Shown here: one piece after another, positions 20,061 through 28,403 of the stretch
Numbering within the stretch: the stretch's first letter is position 1
Layout: each line of letters begins with the position of its first letter
Source: Enterococcus faecium
GTDB lineage: Bacteria > Bacillota > Bacilli > Lactobacillales > Enterococcaceae
NCBI RefSeq assembly: GCF_029023785.1
Contig: NZ_CP118955.1
Location: forward strand, 1,114,501-1,178,500
Length of the DNA stretch: 64,000 bases
Reading direction: 5' to 3'
Position numbers and translations under genes: made by a program
Notes under the pieces: model-generated
What the model saw: only the letters and a program-made list of their open reading frames with translations
What the model was told of the DNA's origin: nothing
The model's database searches: none

Positions 20061-21197
20061 TCAAGAATTCTTTCTCAGATTCTCCATGATATCGACCGTT
20101 TCATTTCTCATCTTATCTGTCACATGCGAGTAAGTATCCATCGTAATTGAAATTCTGCTGTGCCCCAATCGTTCAGAGATTTCTTTCATTTTTGCGCCAT
20201 TTTCGAGAAGAAGTGTAGCATGAGTATGTCTGAGAGAATGGAAGTTAAAAGAGAGGGAGAGTGCATTCGATATCCTTTTAGTATTCCATTTCACTACACT
20301 TGGCGTAACTAGCCCACCGTCTTCCTTTGTACATACTGCATTTGAATCAATGTAGAGCTTTCCATACTTCATTCGATTTTCTAATTGTTGTTTCTTATGT
20401 TTTTTCAGAATTGCTAGCAAGGTTTGTCCAATAAAAATCGTTCGATTGGAACTGCTTGTCTTTGGTGTACCATATATCCATGCGCCATCATTCTTTACCA
20501 TTTGTTTCTCTACAGTAATTGTTCCATTTGAAAAATCGACATTATCCCACGTCAGACCACAAACTTCGCCAACGCGCATTCCCGTATAAAATCCAATATT
20601 CAAAGGAATATAGAAAGGATGGCCTTCAGGAGTGATTTCTAGCATATGATCAAAGTCCTCAAGAGAAATGATTTTTAGATCTTTTTTAGTCGTTGGTCGT
20701 TCTTCGTATTTTGGTATCTTTACATACAGCATAGGATTTTGCTTGATTAACCCCCAAGGATAAACCGCCATATTCAGCGCATTCTTAAGGACAGAGTGAG
20801 TAATAGTCATTGTTTTCTTCGAGTAACCCTTTTTAAATTCAGCATTGATGAAATTTTGTAAAAGAGCAGGGGAGAGATCCGTAAGTTTTTTCTTTCCTAA
20901 ATAACCATCTATATGATTTTTGATGGTAAATCGGTAGTTTTCATAGGTATTGTATTTTAGATTTAGTTTAACGTATTCCTCCATCCAAAAATCAAGGTAT
21001 TGTTTTACTCGAGTATCCGTACCTAAAAAGTATTGTCCTGTTTCGTCAATATCTGATAAAACTTTTCGTAAAGCAGCTTCGGCCTCTGGTCGGGTGTCTC
21101 CGCCAACTTTCTCCACTTTTTTTCTTGAGCCATCATCATTAATATCTTCAAAATAATAATACCAACGTTTTCCACGTTTTCTCACACCGCCACGCAT
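20061..21197 (-). CDS. Tyrosine-type phage integrase
   Basis: A 378-residue site-specific recombinase that integrates and excises the prophage. It has an N-terminal arm-binding domain (RGKRWYYYFED), a SAM-like core-binding domain, and a catalytic domain with Arg in GMRVGE, HSLRH at about 320-324, LGH at 344-346 and the nucleophile Tyr356 in DTYSHVT. It sits directly beside attL, as expected. Two decayed relatives of its C-terminus lie beyond attR. Confidence 0.96.
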   Translation of the reverse strand: MRGGVRKRGKRWYYYFEDINDDGSRKKVEKVGGDTRPEAEAALRKVLSDIDETGQYFLGTDTRVKQYLDFWMEEYVKLNLKYNTYENYRFTIKNHIDGYLGKKKLTDLSPALLQNFINAEFKKGYSKKTMTITHSVLKNALNMAVYPWGLIKQNPMLYVKIPKYEERPTTKKDLKIISLEDFDHMLEITPEGHPFYIPLNIGFYTGMRVGEVCGLTWDNVDFSNGTITVEKQMVKNDGAWIYGTPKTSSSNRTIFIGQTLLAILKKHKKQQLENRMKYGKLYIDSNAVCTKEDGGLVTPSVVKWNTKRISNALSLSFNFHSLRHTHATLLLENGAKMKEISERLGHSRISITMDTYSHVTDKMRNETVDIMENLRKNS

Positions 21198-21334
21198 AAA
21201 ATCAGTCCTTTCATATTGCTATGTCATTAGTACGATAGTTAAATTCTTTTGGTACATATAGAGAGGGAATAGATGTAAAATCCGTATTTTCAATAGAAGT
21301 ATACGAACTTATGTTCTTTTGCGTTTAAAAAGAA

Positions 21335-21360
21335 AAGCCCGAAGGCTGATCTTAAACTAT
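21335..21360 (-). terminator. Terminator of the repeat-protein gene
   Basis: AGCCttcgGGCT hairpin with a T-rich tail on the minus strand. Confidence 0.75.
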
Positions 21361-21374
21361 TACAATGCAACTAA

Positions 21375-22322
21375 TTAGGGACGAGCGTATTGATTCCCTC
21401 GAGGGGCACGACTATACCCAGCATTATCAGCATCTATTTGAGTCATGTATTGATAATTATTTGGATTTGTAACACGAGAATAGTACTTTCCACTATCTGA
21501 ACGAGCGAAAACCATACCATTTGCAGCGATAGACCACTGGCCATCAACAGTGTATGAATTATTTTGTTGTTCAGCTTGACGTTGAGCTTCAGTAGCTTGC
21601 TGTTCTTGAGCCTGACGCTGAGCTTCAGCAGCTTGTTGCTTTTGTCGTTCTGCTTCAGCTGCCTCATTAGATTTTATAGTTGAATCAACATTGACTAAGC
21701 GATTTAATAATTCTTGGTTTCCACCAGGTATAGATTGAATAGCTGATAATGCTGCATTGTAGTTATCTCTAGTTGGATTAGCTTCAGCTTGTTCCAGAAT
21801 GGTTTTAGCTGTTGAAGTTTTTTGATTAATTTCTTCTTGGCGTTTTTTCTCAGCTTCTTTAGCTTTTTGTTCTTCTTGGCGTTTTTTCTCAGCTTCTTTA
21901 GCTTTTTGTTCTTCTTGGCGTTTTTTCTCAGCTTCTTTAGCTTTTTGTTCTTCTTGGCGTTTTTTCTCAGCTTCTTTAGCTTTTTGTTCTTCTTGGTGCT
22001 TTTTTTCAGCCTCTTCTTTAGCTTTTTGTTCTTCGGCCTTTTTCTTTTTAGCTAATTCTTTAGCCTTTTTTTCATCTTTTTCTCGGCTTTCAGAAGAGAC
22101 AGATACACTAGAAGATGAAGATTTAGCGTCTTTGTGTACATCTGCTTGTCCAGTTGTTGGTGGAGCAAGAGCCCCTCCGATTACCATAACTATAAAAGCT
22201 ACTAGAATTCCAATACTAATCTTTTTCTTTGAACGTTTCTTCTTGGAGAAAAAAGAATATACTAAAAAACATACTCCAAATAGAAAACCAAAGAACCCAA
22301 CTAAAATTAAAAACGTACTCAT
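21375..22322 (-). CDS. Membrane-anchored protein with 13-residue charged repeats
   Basis: A 315-residue protein with two N-terminal membrane segments (about 1-26 and 34-54), a long Lys/Glu/Ala/Gln coiled-coil region with four exact repeats of 13 residues (EAEKKRQEEQKAK in permuted form), and a small C-terminal domain (YTVDGQWSIAANGMVFARSD). The start has SD AAGGAGG. It sits between integrase and repressor, the usual place for lysogenic-conversion genes. No specific function recognised. Confidence 0.75.
   Translation of the reverse strand: MSTFLILVGFFGFLFGVCFLVYSFFSKKKRSKKKISIGILVAFIVMVIGGALAPPTTGQADVHKDAKSSSSSVSVSSESREKDEKKAKELAKKKKAEEQKAKEEAEKKHQEEQKAKEAEKKRQEEQKAKEAEKKRQEEQKAKEAEKKRQEEQKAKEAEKKRQEEINQKTSTAKTILEQAEANPTRDNYNAALSAIQSIPGGNQELLNRLVNVDSTIKSNEAAEAERQKQQAAEAQRQAQEQQATEAQRQAEQQNNSYTVDGQWSIAANGMVFARSDSGKYYSRVTNPNNYQYMTQIDADNAGYSRAPRGNQYARP
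21831..22028 (-). repeat. 39-bp in-frame tandem repeat
   Basis: Four perfect 39-bp units (21831, 21870, 21909, 21948) and a degenerate 42-bp unit (21987-22028) encode the coiled-coil repeats. Perfect identity implies recent expansion and likely length variation. Confidence 0.95.
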
Positions 22323-22361
22323 TTATTCCTCCTTGTTGAATATATCACTGGGTAAATCAAG

Positions 22362-22399
22362 TATTTACTCCCACTTGAAGGCAGGTAGTGATAGTCGCC
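22362..22399 (-). repeat. 37-bp direct repeat, copy 1
   Basis: The element reading GGCGACTATCACTACC at its 5' end on the minus strand lies between the lipoprotein gene and the ribosome site of the repeat-protein gene. The same 37 bp occurs at 23034-23071. Confidence 0.85.
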
Positions 22400-22444
22400 C
22401 TTAATAAAGCCTTAACAAAAAGAAAGCCGGAAGGCCAACCTTTT

Positions 22445-23011
22445 TTAATTAGTAGGGATAGTTTTTTCAAAACTTCCATTATCCATAAAATCTTTCATGA
22501 TAATAGGAGAACCTGGATAAATAATTTCTACACCAACAACTGCATCAACAGTAGCATCAGGCTTAACATCTGTATCGCCCATCTTTACAAGATCTGGTTT
22601 GTAGTCTTGAGGGAACAAGCCATTTGCTCCATTCAATAGTTCTTCAGTTTTATCTGTTTCCTGTATAGGTTTGATTGATGTAGCGAATGCCATCCAAGGA
22701 CTTTGAGCTTTGTCAGATTTATTAGTATATTGAATTTCAATAGCTAATATTTTTTTATTTGGATCATATTGGCTAGATAATTCTTCAGTGTTTTTTATTA
22801 CAATCTTTGATGAATCGTCTTCAAAAGTTGTATCACTTGTAGATTTTTCTTCAGTACTTGAATCCATAGAGTTGCTGCTCTCTAAAGTAACCATTGTAGA
22901 AGTATTAATAGTCGTTTTTTTAGGCACATCAGAGTTTGAATCGTTGTTACCACAAGCACCTAATGTGATACTAGAAAACAAGATTAATCCTAACCCAACT
23001 ATTTTTTTCAT
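22445..23011 (-). CDS. Prophage lipoprotein (DUF5067-like)
   Basis: A 188-residue lipoprotein: signal peptide MKKIVGLGLILFSS with lipobox LGAC, a Ser/Thr-rich linker, then a domain with YDPNKKILAIEIQYTNKSDKAQSPW that resembles DUF5067 proteins of Gram-positive prophages. ATG at 23011 was chosen since GGAGG lies 5 nt upstream; four extra upstream codons would include that SD. A surface role in the lysogen is likely; the specific function is unknown. Confidence 0.75.
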   Translation of the reverse strand: MKKIVGLGLILFSSITLGACGNNDSNSDVPKKTTINTSTMVTLESSNSMDSSTEEKSTSDTTFEDDSSKIVIKNTEELSSQYDPNKKILAIEIQYTNKSDKAQSPWMAFATSIKPIQETDKTEELLNGANGLFPQDYKPDLVKMGDTDVKPDATVDAVVGVEIIYPGSPIIMKDFMDNGSFEKTIPTN

Positions 23012-23033
23012 ATTTTCCTCCAAAAAATAAAAT

Positions 23034-23071
23034 AATTTACTCCCACTTGAAGGCAGGTAGTGATAGTCGCC
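23034..23071 (-). repeat. 37-bp direct repeat, copy 2
   Basis: Same element as at 22362-22399, again just upstream of the ribosome site of an exported-protein gene. Confidence 0.85.
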
Positions 23072-23075
23072 AATT

Positions 23076-23504
23076 TTAATTTAAAAATCTGTACACGTTT
23101 TCAGGTAGCCCATACAAATTTGTTAATTCCTCAACTTTTCTAGGGTATTGATCGTTGTCTTCTTTATAAAGAGAAACAATGAGATTAGCAGCAAAGCAAT
23201 TCGCTTCGCTTTCTGATTTGCTTCTGGATGTTCGTGTGGATACATAATAGCTAGATAACCCACGATGAAAGATGGCGTGACCAAGTTCATGAGCACAAAT
23301 ATAAAATCTTTCCTCAGAATCCTTTAATTCATCATTCAGTAGGATGACAGCACGACCTAAAATCTCTTGGAATTGACCTTTAGGATCATCAATAAAAGGA
23401 ACATATTCAATTTGAATGTCCATTTTTTCACAGATATAAAATGGATTAGCGGATTGATACTTCCGCTTTAGGTTCTCAACTAAATTGATAACATCCAATT
23501 CCAT
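23076..23504 (-). CDS. ImmA/IrrE family metallopeptidase
   Basis: A 142-residue zinc peptidase with HELGHAIFH and a downstream ESEANCFAANL glutamate motif. In ICEBs1 and related phages ImmA-type peptidases cleave the ImmR/cI-type repressor on induction, and here the gene is directly downstream of the repressor. ATG at 23504 chosen over a TTG two codons earlier. The usual family size is 120-160 residues. Confidence 0.9.
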   Translation of the reverse strand: MELDVINLVENLKRKYQSANPFYICEKMDIQIEYVPFIDDPKGQFQEILGRAVILLNDELKDSEERFYICAHELGHAIFHRGLSSYYVSTRTSRSKSESEANCFAANLIVSLYKEDNDQYPRKVEELTNLYGLPENVYRFLN

Positions 23505-23510
23505 ACCCAA

Positions 23511-23882
23511 TCACTTCTCTTTGTCCTTGTCTTCTTTTTTGAATTTCCAAAACATGCCTGCTAAAACATCTCTGACTCTTTGAAGCTGTTCGGGTGTTAA
23601 AGTTTCGCCTCCATAAGCCATGTTAGCATTTGATTCAAGTAGTTTATCAAGTTCAATTATATCTTCTTTAGTCGCCCATTCTGGAGTTTTATGATTACTT
23701 AATAGATAGTCAGTACTAACGTTAAATAGATGAGCTAATTTAGTTAGTGCTTCTGAATTAGGTTCTGCACGACCTACTTCCCAACTTCCTATAGTTTGTT
23801 GGGACACGCTCATTTTTTTTGCTAGTTCTGCTTGGGTCCAGCCATGTTGCTTTCTTAACTCTTTGATTCGATCTTTTAACAC
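23511..23882 (-). CDS. cI-like XRE-family repressor
   Basis: A 123-residue lysogeny repressor. The N-terminal XRE helix-turn-helix (WTQAELAKKMSVSQQTIGSWE) spans about 15-35; the C-terminal part is short and helical. GTG start with AAGGAGG 7 nt upstream. Divergent from cro across an operator region with three 15-bp palindromes. Confidence 0.9.
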   Translation of the reverse strand: MLKDRIKELRKQHGWTQAELAKKMSVSQQTIGSWEVGRAEPNSEALTKLAHLFNVSTDYLLSNHKTPEWATKEDIIELDKLLESNANMAYGGETLTPEQLQRVRDVLAGMFWKFKKEDKDKEK

Positions 23883-23904
23883 AGCAAGTCCTCCTTTTAA
23901 TAAA

Positions 23905-23934
23905 ATTATATACTACAAAGCGTAGTCGGTACAA
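23905..23934 (-). promoter_or_regulatory. Repressor promoter
   Basis: Minus-strand -35 TTGTAC (23934-23929) and -10 TATAAT (23910-23905) with an 18-bp spacer that contains operator O1. Confidence 0.7.
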
Positions 23935-24017
23935 CGAAATTTAGTTAATACAAAAAAAAGTAGTAATAATAGTTGACTTACTAAATTTTGTAGTATATTA
24001 TAACTACATAAGGTAGT
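23912..24017. promoter_or_regulatory. Operators O1-O3 of the lysogeny switch
   Basis: Three 15-bp sites with consensus ACTAC-N5-GTAGT: O1 23912-23926, O2 23980-23994 (ACTAA in the left arm), O3 24003-24017. O1 fills the spacer of the repressor promoter, O2 that of the cro promoter, and O3 covers the cro transcription start. Confidence 0.82.
23973..24001 (+). promoter_or_regulatory. Early lytic promoter (PR-like)
   Basis: -35 TTGACT (23973-23978), 17-bp spacer, -10 TATTAT (23996-24001). Confidence 0.8.
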
Positions 24018-24036
24018 AAAAGAGAGGTGGAAATGT

Positions 24037-24270
24037 ATGGAAAACAAAATGGGACAAATAAGATCTAGAAAAGGGATCTCTCAATCTCAACTAGCGTCTT
24101 TATTAAAAGTATCCCAAAAAACAATCAGTTCTTGGGAGGTAGGACGTACCTTGCCTAAGCCTTCCCAGATGCAACATCTAGAAGATATTTTTCATGTTCC
24201 TAAAGAAAAAATTTTTTTTATGGCTTTTAACTACAAAAATGAGTTAAAAACAAGGGGGACTTCCAAATGA
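24037..24270 (+). CDS. Cro-like XRE regulator
   Basis: A 77-residue helix-turn-helix protein (SQSQLASLLKVSQKTISSWE at about 12-31). First gene of the rightward early operon, so by position the lytic antagonist of the repressor. Confidence 0.85.
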   Translation: MENKMGQIRSRKGISQSQLASLLKVSQKTISSWEVGRTLPKPSQMQHLEDIFHVPKEKIFFMAFNYKNELKTRGTSK

Positions 24271-24419
24271 CACGACAAGAAAAAATAAACATCGTACTTG
24301 ATGCTAGGCCTAGACTAGTCCACATCATCAAATGTGCAAATGATGATCAACTCGATCGTCTAGTTGAAGAAGTCCAAAAAGAGCTTGAACGTGAATTAGA
24401 CGAAGCAGCTTTCGTTTGA
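24267..24419 (+). CDS. Small hypothetical early protein
   Basis: A 50-residue acidic helical protein (MTRQEKINIVLDARP to ELDEAAFV). Its start overlaps the cro stop by 4 nt in the ATGA arrangement. Unknown function. Confidence 0.6.
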   Translation: MTRQEKINIVLDARPRLVHIIKCANDDQLDRLVEEVQKELERELDEAAFV

Positions 24420-24482
24420 TTCTTTAAATTAATAGTATAAAAAAATTGCTCGTATTGATATACGGGCGAATAAGAATATGAG

Positions 24483-25028
24483 GTGTTTAAACTGTTAAAA
24501 AAATCAAGTGTTATTCGAGAATCGTTAGTCGAAGTAATTAATAAGAGTGGTGAGACCAAAAAGGAAATAGCAAGACAAATCAACGTCTCTCAACAGTCAT
24601 TAAGCGATTGGACAACATTGCTTAATACGAAGCCCGTGACGTTGGAAAATGCTCAGGCGTTAACGGATCATTTTAGAGATTCAGATTTCACTCTTCAAGT
24701 GATTCATGAGTTCTTTGGTTTATTTAAATCAATAGATGGTGATGTTTATAGGAAAGATCCTTCATCATTAGACAAGTTGCAAATGATTGAATCAGATGAG
24801 CGGAAACAGAAGAAGCAAGAAGTAGAGAAAATTCTTCTTAAACAAGTAAATTACTTAACTGTTGATGATCGTCAACAAATCATTGCATATGCTTATGAAT
24901 TTTTAGATGAAATCATGGTGGAAGTAACACTAATAAGTGCATTATGCGAAATACTTGGAATCGATGTTCGCAAGCTTAGTGAGGAACGGCTGTCGTACTG
25001 GGTAGCACAAGGATATATGAAAGGATGA
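24483..25028 (+). CDS. Phage regulatory protein with N-terminal HTH
   Basis: A 181-residue protein with a Cro/XRE-like helix-turn-helix at about 20-42 (KKEIARQINVSQQSLSDW) and a helical C-terminal half, also seen in phage regulatory proteins of the CII/toxin-regulator type. GTG start inferred; the ribosome site is weak. It overlaps the next gene by 4 nt. Confidence 0.65.
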   Translation: MFKLLKKSSVIRESLVEVINKSGETKKEIARQINVSQQSLSDWTTLLNTKPVTLENAQALTDHFRDSDFTLQVIHEFFGLFKSIDGDVYRKDPSSLDKLQMIESDERKQKKQEVEKILLKQVNYLTVDDRQQIIAYAYEFLDEIMVEVTLISALCEILGIDVRKLSEERLSYWVAQGYMKG

Positions 25029-25312
25029 TGGAAATGGAAACATTGGAAAATATTTTTCCAAAAAAAGTTGTCTTGAAGCGCAACAATAAAAGAAACATTG
25101 AAAAATTAACATACTCAGTTACTGAAGCGGCACTAGCTATAACAACAAATCCTCAAAATGTTAAAGATTTGATTGAGATGGGATACATCGGTTTTTTGAA
25201 ACTCGGTGAAATTAGAATTCCTAAAACTGAAGTCGCTCGATTTTTAGAGAATCATATGAATGAAGATCTTGCTAGCGAAATTGCTAAATATAGAGAGGAG
25301 AGAAAGAAATGA
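25025..25312 (+). CDS. Excisionase-like DNA-binding protein
   Basis: A 95-residue protein with a MerR/Xis-like winged-helix pattern: YSVTEAALAITTNPQNVKDL, then GYIGFLKLGEIRIPKTEVARFLE. This matches excisionase-family DNA-binding domains, which read as helix-turn-helix plus KLG-IRI wing. Whether it is the excisionase or an early regulator cannot be decided. Confidence 0.6.
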   Translation: MMEMETLENIFPKKVVLKRNNKRNIEKLTYSVTEAALAITTNPQNVKDLIEMGYIGFLKLGEIRIPKTEVARFLENHMNEDLASEIAKYREERKK

Positions 25313-25494
25313 AAACTGTATTTAAAATGACTGTCAAGAGCGCTTTGCTTATGAGTCTAGTAGCAATCGTACTGGCAAGTATTAATCCAGCATATGCACT
25401 TATTTATTGGGGAACCTTAGTAACGGTTACTGCTGTAAGAGAAAGTTTCAAAATGCCAACACAAAAAAGACCGACCAGCGACGGCAATCGCTAA
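25309..25494 (+). CDS. Small membrane protein
   Basis: A 61-residue protein with two hydrophobic segments (about 9-24 and 27-45) and a basic tail. Coupled by an ATGA overlap to the previous gene. Unknown function. Confidence 0.55.
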   Translation: MKTVFKMTVKSALLMSLVAIVLASINPAYALIYWGTLVTVTAVRESFKMPTQKRPTSDGNR

Positions 25495-25551
25495 TCGGCA
25501 ACATATCAAAATAACTTAACTGTATTTTAGCACGAAAGGAAGGCTAAAACA

Positions 25552-25638
25552 ATGAATGATTTTGGACAAGCATTAGATCAGTATTTAACTACTCCTGAAT
25601 GGGGCACGCCACATAAAGAGGAGGAAGACGATGAGTAA
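25552..25638 (+). CDS. Very small early protein
   Basis: A 28-residue frame (MNDFGQALDQYLTTPEWG, then an acidic end) with AAGGAAGG upstream and an 8-nt overlap with the next gene. Its ribosome site and coupling argue that it is translated. Confidence 0.45.
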   Translation: MNDFGQALDQYLTTPEWGTPHKEEEDDE

Positions 25639-26572
25639 ATCTACCTTAGAAATGAGCCATCAAGAATGGCTTGAAGACCGTAAGAAAGGCATCGGAGGTT
25701 CGGATGTTGGAACAATTTTAGGATTGAATAAATGGAAATCTCCTTATCAACTATGGTTAGAAAAAACAGGACAAGTAGTACTTGAAGAATCAGGAAGTGA
25801 GCCCGCTTATTGGGGTAATGTTTTAGAAGAAGTGGTTGCTAAAGAGTTTCAAGAACGTACAGGTAAAAAGGTTCGCAGAAGAAACCAAGTCTTTGAACAT
25901 CCATTGCATCCGTTTCTAAGAGCGAATATTGATCGTGATGTAGTGGGAGAAAATGCCATTCTGGAATGCAAAACAGCCAATCAATTTCTCGGCAAAGAGT
26001 GGGAAGGTGAAGAAGTACCACTCAGTTATCTCTGCCAAGTTCAACATTATATGAACGTTCTAAACAAAGACTATTGTTACATCGCTGTCTTAATCGGTGG
26101 TCAAAAATTTATCTGGAAGCGGATTGAACGAGATCAAGAGTTGATCGATACAATCACTGAACAATTAGTAGAGTTTTGGGAAACGAATGTTCTTGGAGGC
26201 ATCGAGCCAGTTATTGACGGTAGTCAAGCGACAGCTGATTTCTTGAAAGAAAAGTATGCAGATGTTGAAGACGTTCAAACGGCGTTGCCAATTCGTTTTG
26301 ATGAACTAGTTGAACAGAAAAACGAACTCAAACGGACTAAGAAAGAAATTGAATCGGCTATTCGACAGGTGGACAACGAGTTCATCAGTGAATTAGGTAA
26401 ACGTGAAGCTAGTATCGGGGTAACTCAAAAAAACATCATCAGTTGGAAACTTGTCCGTACGAGACGTATAAGCTCGAAGAAACTAGCAGAGAAATATCCA
26501 GATGTCGCAAATGATGAAGAGATTTATAACGTTACTGAATCAAGAAGGCTAACCGAAAAGGAGATTAAATAA
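25631..26572 (+). CDS. YqaJ-family viral recombinase (exonuclease)
   Basis: A 313-residue lambda-exonuclease-type nuclease that resects DNA ends for annealing. IGGSDVGTILGLNKWKSPYQLW at about 21-42 is the YqaJ signature. Catalytic acidic and lysine residues follow in NIDRDV and ILECKTAN. It precedes recT by one base, the classical exo-annealase pair. Confidence 0.93.
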   Translation: MSKSTLEMSHQEWLEDRKKGIGGSDVGTILGLNKWKSPYQLWLEKTGQVVLEESGSEPAYWGNVLEEVVAKEFQERTGKKVRRRNQVFEHPLHPFLRANIDRDVVGENAILECKTANQFLGKEWEGEEVPLSYLCQVQHYMNVLNKDYCYIAVLIGGQKFIWKRIERDQELIDTITEQLVEFWETNVLGGIEPVIDGSQATADFLKEKYADVEDVQTALPIRFDELVEQKNELKRTKKEIESAIRQVDNEFISELGKREASIGVTQKNIISWKLVRTRRISSKKLAEKYPDVANDEEIYNVTESRRLTEKEIK

Positions 26573-26573
26573 T

Positions 26574-27464
26574 ATGGCAACAAATGAATCGTTAAAAAAC
26601 CAATTGGCAGAAAAGCCACAGAAACAAGTTGCACCAGGACAGTTAGGGCTTAAAGCTCTAATGAATACACCAACAATGAGAAAGAAATTTGAAGAAGTAC
26701 TTCATGACAATGCTAATGCTTTTATGTCGAATGTTATGACTCTTGTATCTAATGACAGTTATCTTGCAGATAGTGAACCGATGTCTATCATGAGTGGTGC
26801 GTTAACTGCTGCAACATTAAATCTTGGGCTAGATAAGAATTTAGGTTATGCATATTTAGTTCCATTCAATAGTAAAAACAAACAAACAGGAAAATGGGAA
26901 AAGAAAGCTCAATTTATGCTTGGCTATAAAGGATATATCCAATTAGCCCAACGATCAGGTAAATACAAAGCATTAAATGTGATTGAAGTTTACGAAGGAG
27001 AACTAAAAAGCTGGAACCGACTGACAGAAGAGTTTGAGTTTGATCCAAATGGTAGAACATCTGATGAAGTCATTGGATATGTTGGCTATTTTGAATTACT
27101 GAATGGATTCAAGAAAACTGTCTATTGGACCAAACAAGAAATTGAAGCTCATCGAATTGCTAACAATAAAGATCGAGATAAGACAAAGTTAAGTGGTGTG
27201 TGGGCATCTGATTACAATGCAATGGCACGAAAAACTGTTTTGAGAAATCTTCTTTCTAAATGGGGGATCTTATCCATTGAAATGCAAGAAGCTACCACAT
27301 CGGATGAGAGAGTCCAAAGAGTTCAAGAAGATGGCAGCATTATTGCTGAAACAGAAGTTGAGGAAGATATTCCTGAAAGAAAAGAAGCAGAGGTTATTTC
27401 TGAAAAAAACGAAGATGTACAAACTGGATTATTTGATGCATCTAATCCGCCGTTAAACAAATAA
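26574..27464 (+). CDS. recT: RecT-family single-strand annealing protein
   Basis: A 296-residue annealase. The core QFMLGYKGYIQLAQRSGKYKALNVIEVYEGEL and later SDYNAMARKTVLRNLLSKWG are RecT hallmarks. The C-terminal 50 residues are acidic and probably flexible. It works with the nuclease encoded just upstream in phage recombination. Confidence 0.95.
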   Translation: MATNESLKNQLAEKPQKQVAPGQLGLKALMNTPTMRKKFEEVLHDNANAFMSNVMTLVSNDSYLADSEPMSIMSGALTAATLNLGLDKNLGYAYLVPFNSKNKQTGKWEKKAQFMLGYKGYIQLAQRSGKYKALNVIEVYEGELKSWNRLTEEFEFDPNGRTSDEVIGYVGYFELLNGFKKTVYWTKQEIEAHRIANNKDRDKTKLSGVWASDYNAMARKTVLRNLLSKWGILSIEMQEATTSDERVQRVQEDGSIIAETEVEEDIPERKEAEVISEKNEDVQTGLFDASNPPLNK

Positions 27465-27486
27465 TGAGGGAGTTTTCTCCCTCAAA
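27464..27486 (+). terminator. Hairpin after recT
   Basis: TGAGGGAG / CTCCCTCA stem without a clear T-run, so an attenuator or mRNA-end hairpin is more likely than a strong terminator. Confidence 0.45.
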
Positions 27487-27512
27487 TTACTAGAACGAAA
27501 GGAGGGACTCAA

Positions 27513-28403
27513 TTGGATTACATCGGACAGCTTAATGCTTTTGACAATTGGCTTGAATATAACGAGCTTGGCGCTGGTCCCCAACTGCTTTGGTATAAGC
27601 TAATGGCTATAGCAAACAAAAGTGGATGGCAGAGCGAATTATCGATTGCCAATACAAGGCTACAAGCAATGACTAAAACGTCTGAAAAAACATTGATTAA
27701 CAATCGTAATCAATTGATCCAAAACGGACTCCTTCAATATAAAAAGAGAGGTCGTACAAAAGCTGGAGTTTATATTCTTTCTGATCTAACTGGAAATTTT
27801 ACAGTAAAAACTACAGTAGATAATACGGTAGAAAACTCCGCTACTGGAAATATTCCAGTAGATAGTAAAGTAAATCCGAAAGTAAATAGGGAAGTAAATC
27901 CTTCAGTAGATTCTACAGTAAATCCTTCAGCTTATATAAACAATACAAAACAAAACAAGACAAATAAAGAAGATGATATAGGCGTGTATGAGTTCATCCA
28001 AAAAAACTGGGGGAAAGCACCTACTGGACTTTTGCAAGGAGCATTAGGACCGATGATTAAAACTTGGGGAGCAGATATGATTCTCTTTGCTTTTAAATTA
28101 GCTTTCGAAAACAACGTTGAGATGCCAGGATTGAAAAAATATGTTGAAGCGATATTAAATTCATGGAGTAATCAAGGAATTAAGACAATGGAATCAGCAG
28201 AAAAAGTCCAAGAAGCTTTTAAAAACAAGAAAAAACAAAACTATCTTCCTAAACGTCAAAACAATGTACGGCGTGAAAAGTTGCCTGATTGGGTCAACAA
28301 ACCTCAAGAAGAAAAGGCACTTGATCCCGATAAAAAAGCAGAATTAGAAGCCCGCTTTGCTGCTTATCAGGCTAAGAAGGAGGCGCTTCTTGAGAATGAA
28401 TAA
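27513..28403 (+). CDS. DnaD-like phage replication protein with host DnaB-like C-terminus
   Basis: A 296-residue protein. The N-terminal part is a winged helix (residues about 1-90, including IANTRLQAMTKTSEKTLINNRNQLIQNGL); the middle is a DnaD-type domain (YEFIQKNWGKAPTGLLQGALG to LNSWSNQGI). The C-terminal NVRREKLPDWVN plus a Lys/Glu/Ala helix is nearly the same as in the chromosomal dnaB product. It probably initiates phage replication and recruits the host helicase loader. TTG start with AAGGAGG upstream. Confidence 0.88.
   Translation: MDYIGQLNAFDNWLEYNELGAGPQLLWYKLMAIANKSGWQSELSIANTRLQAMTKTSEKTLINNRNQLIQNGLLQYKKRGRTKAGVYILSDLTGNFTVKTTVDNTVENSATGNIPVDSKVNPKVNREVNPSVDSTVNPSAYINNTKQNKTNKEDDIGVYEFIQKNWGKAPTGLLQGALGPMIKTWGADMILFAFKLAFENNVEMPGLKKYVEAILNSWSNQGIKTMESAEKVQEAFKNKKKQNYLPKRQNNVRREKLPDWVNKPQEEKALDPDKKAELEARFAAYQAKKEALLENE

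Noticed and set aside
21831..22028. Short regular repeats resembling a CRISPR array
   Set aside because: Units are contiguous without spacers and encode an in-frame 13-residue coiled-coil repeat.
21822..22055. Phe/Leu-rich open frame opposite the repeat-protein gene
   Set aside because: It is the antisense reading of Lys/Glu-rich repeats, with no ribosome site.
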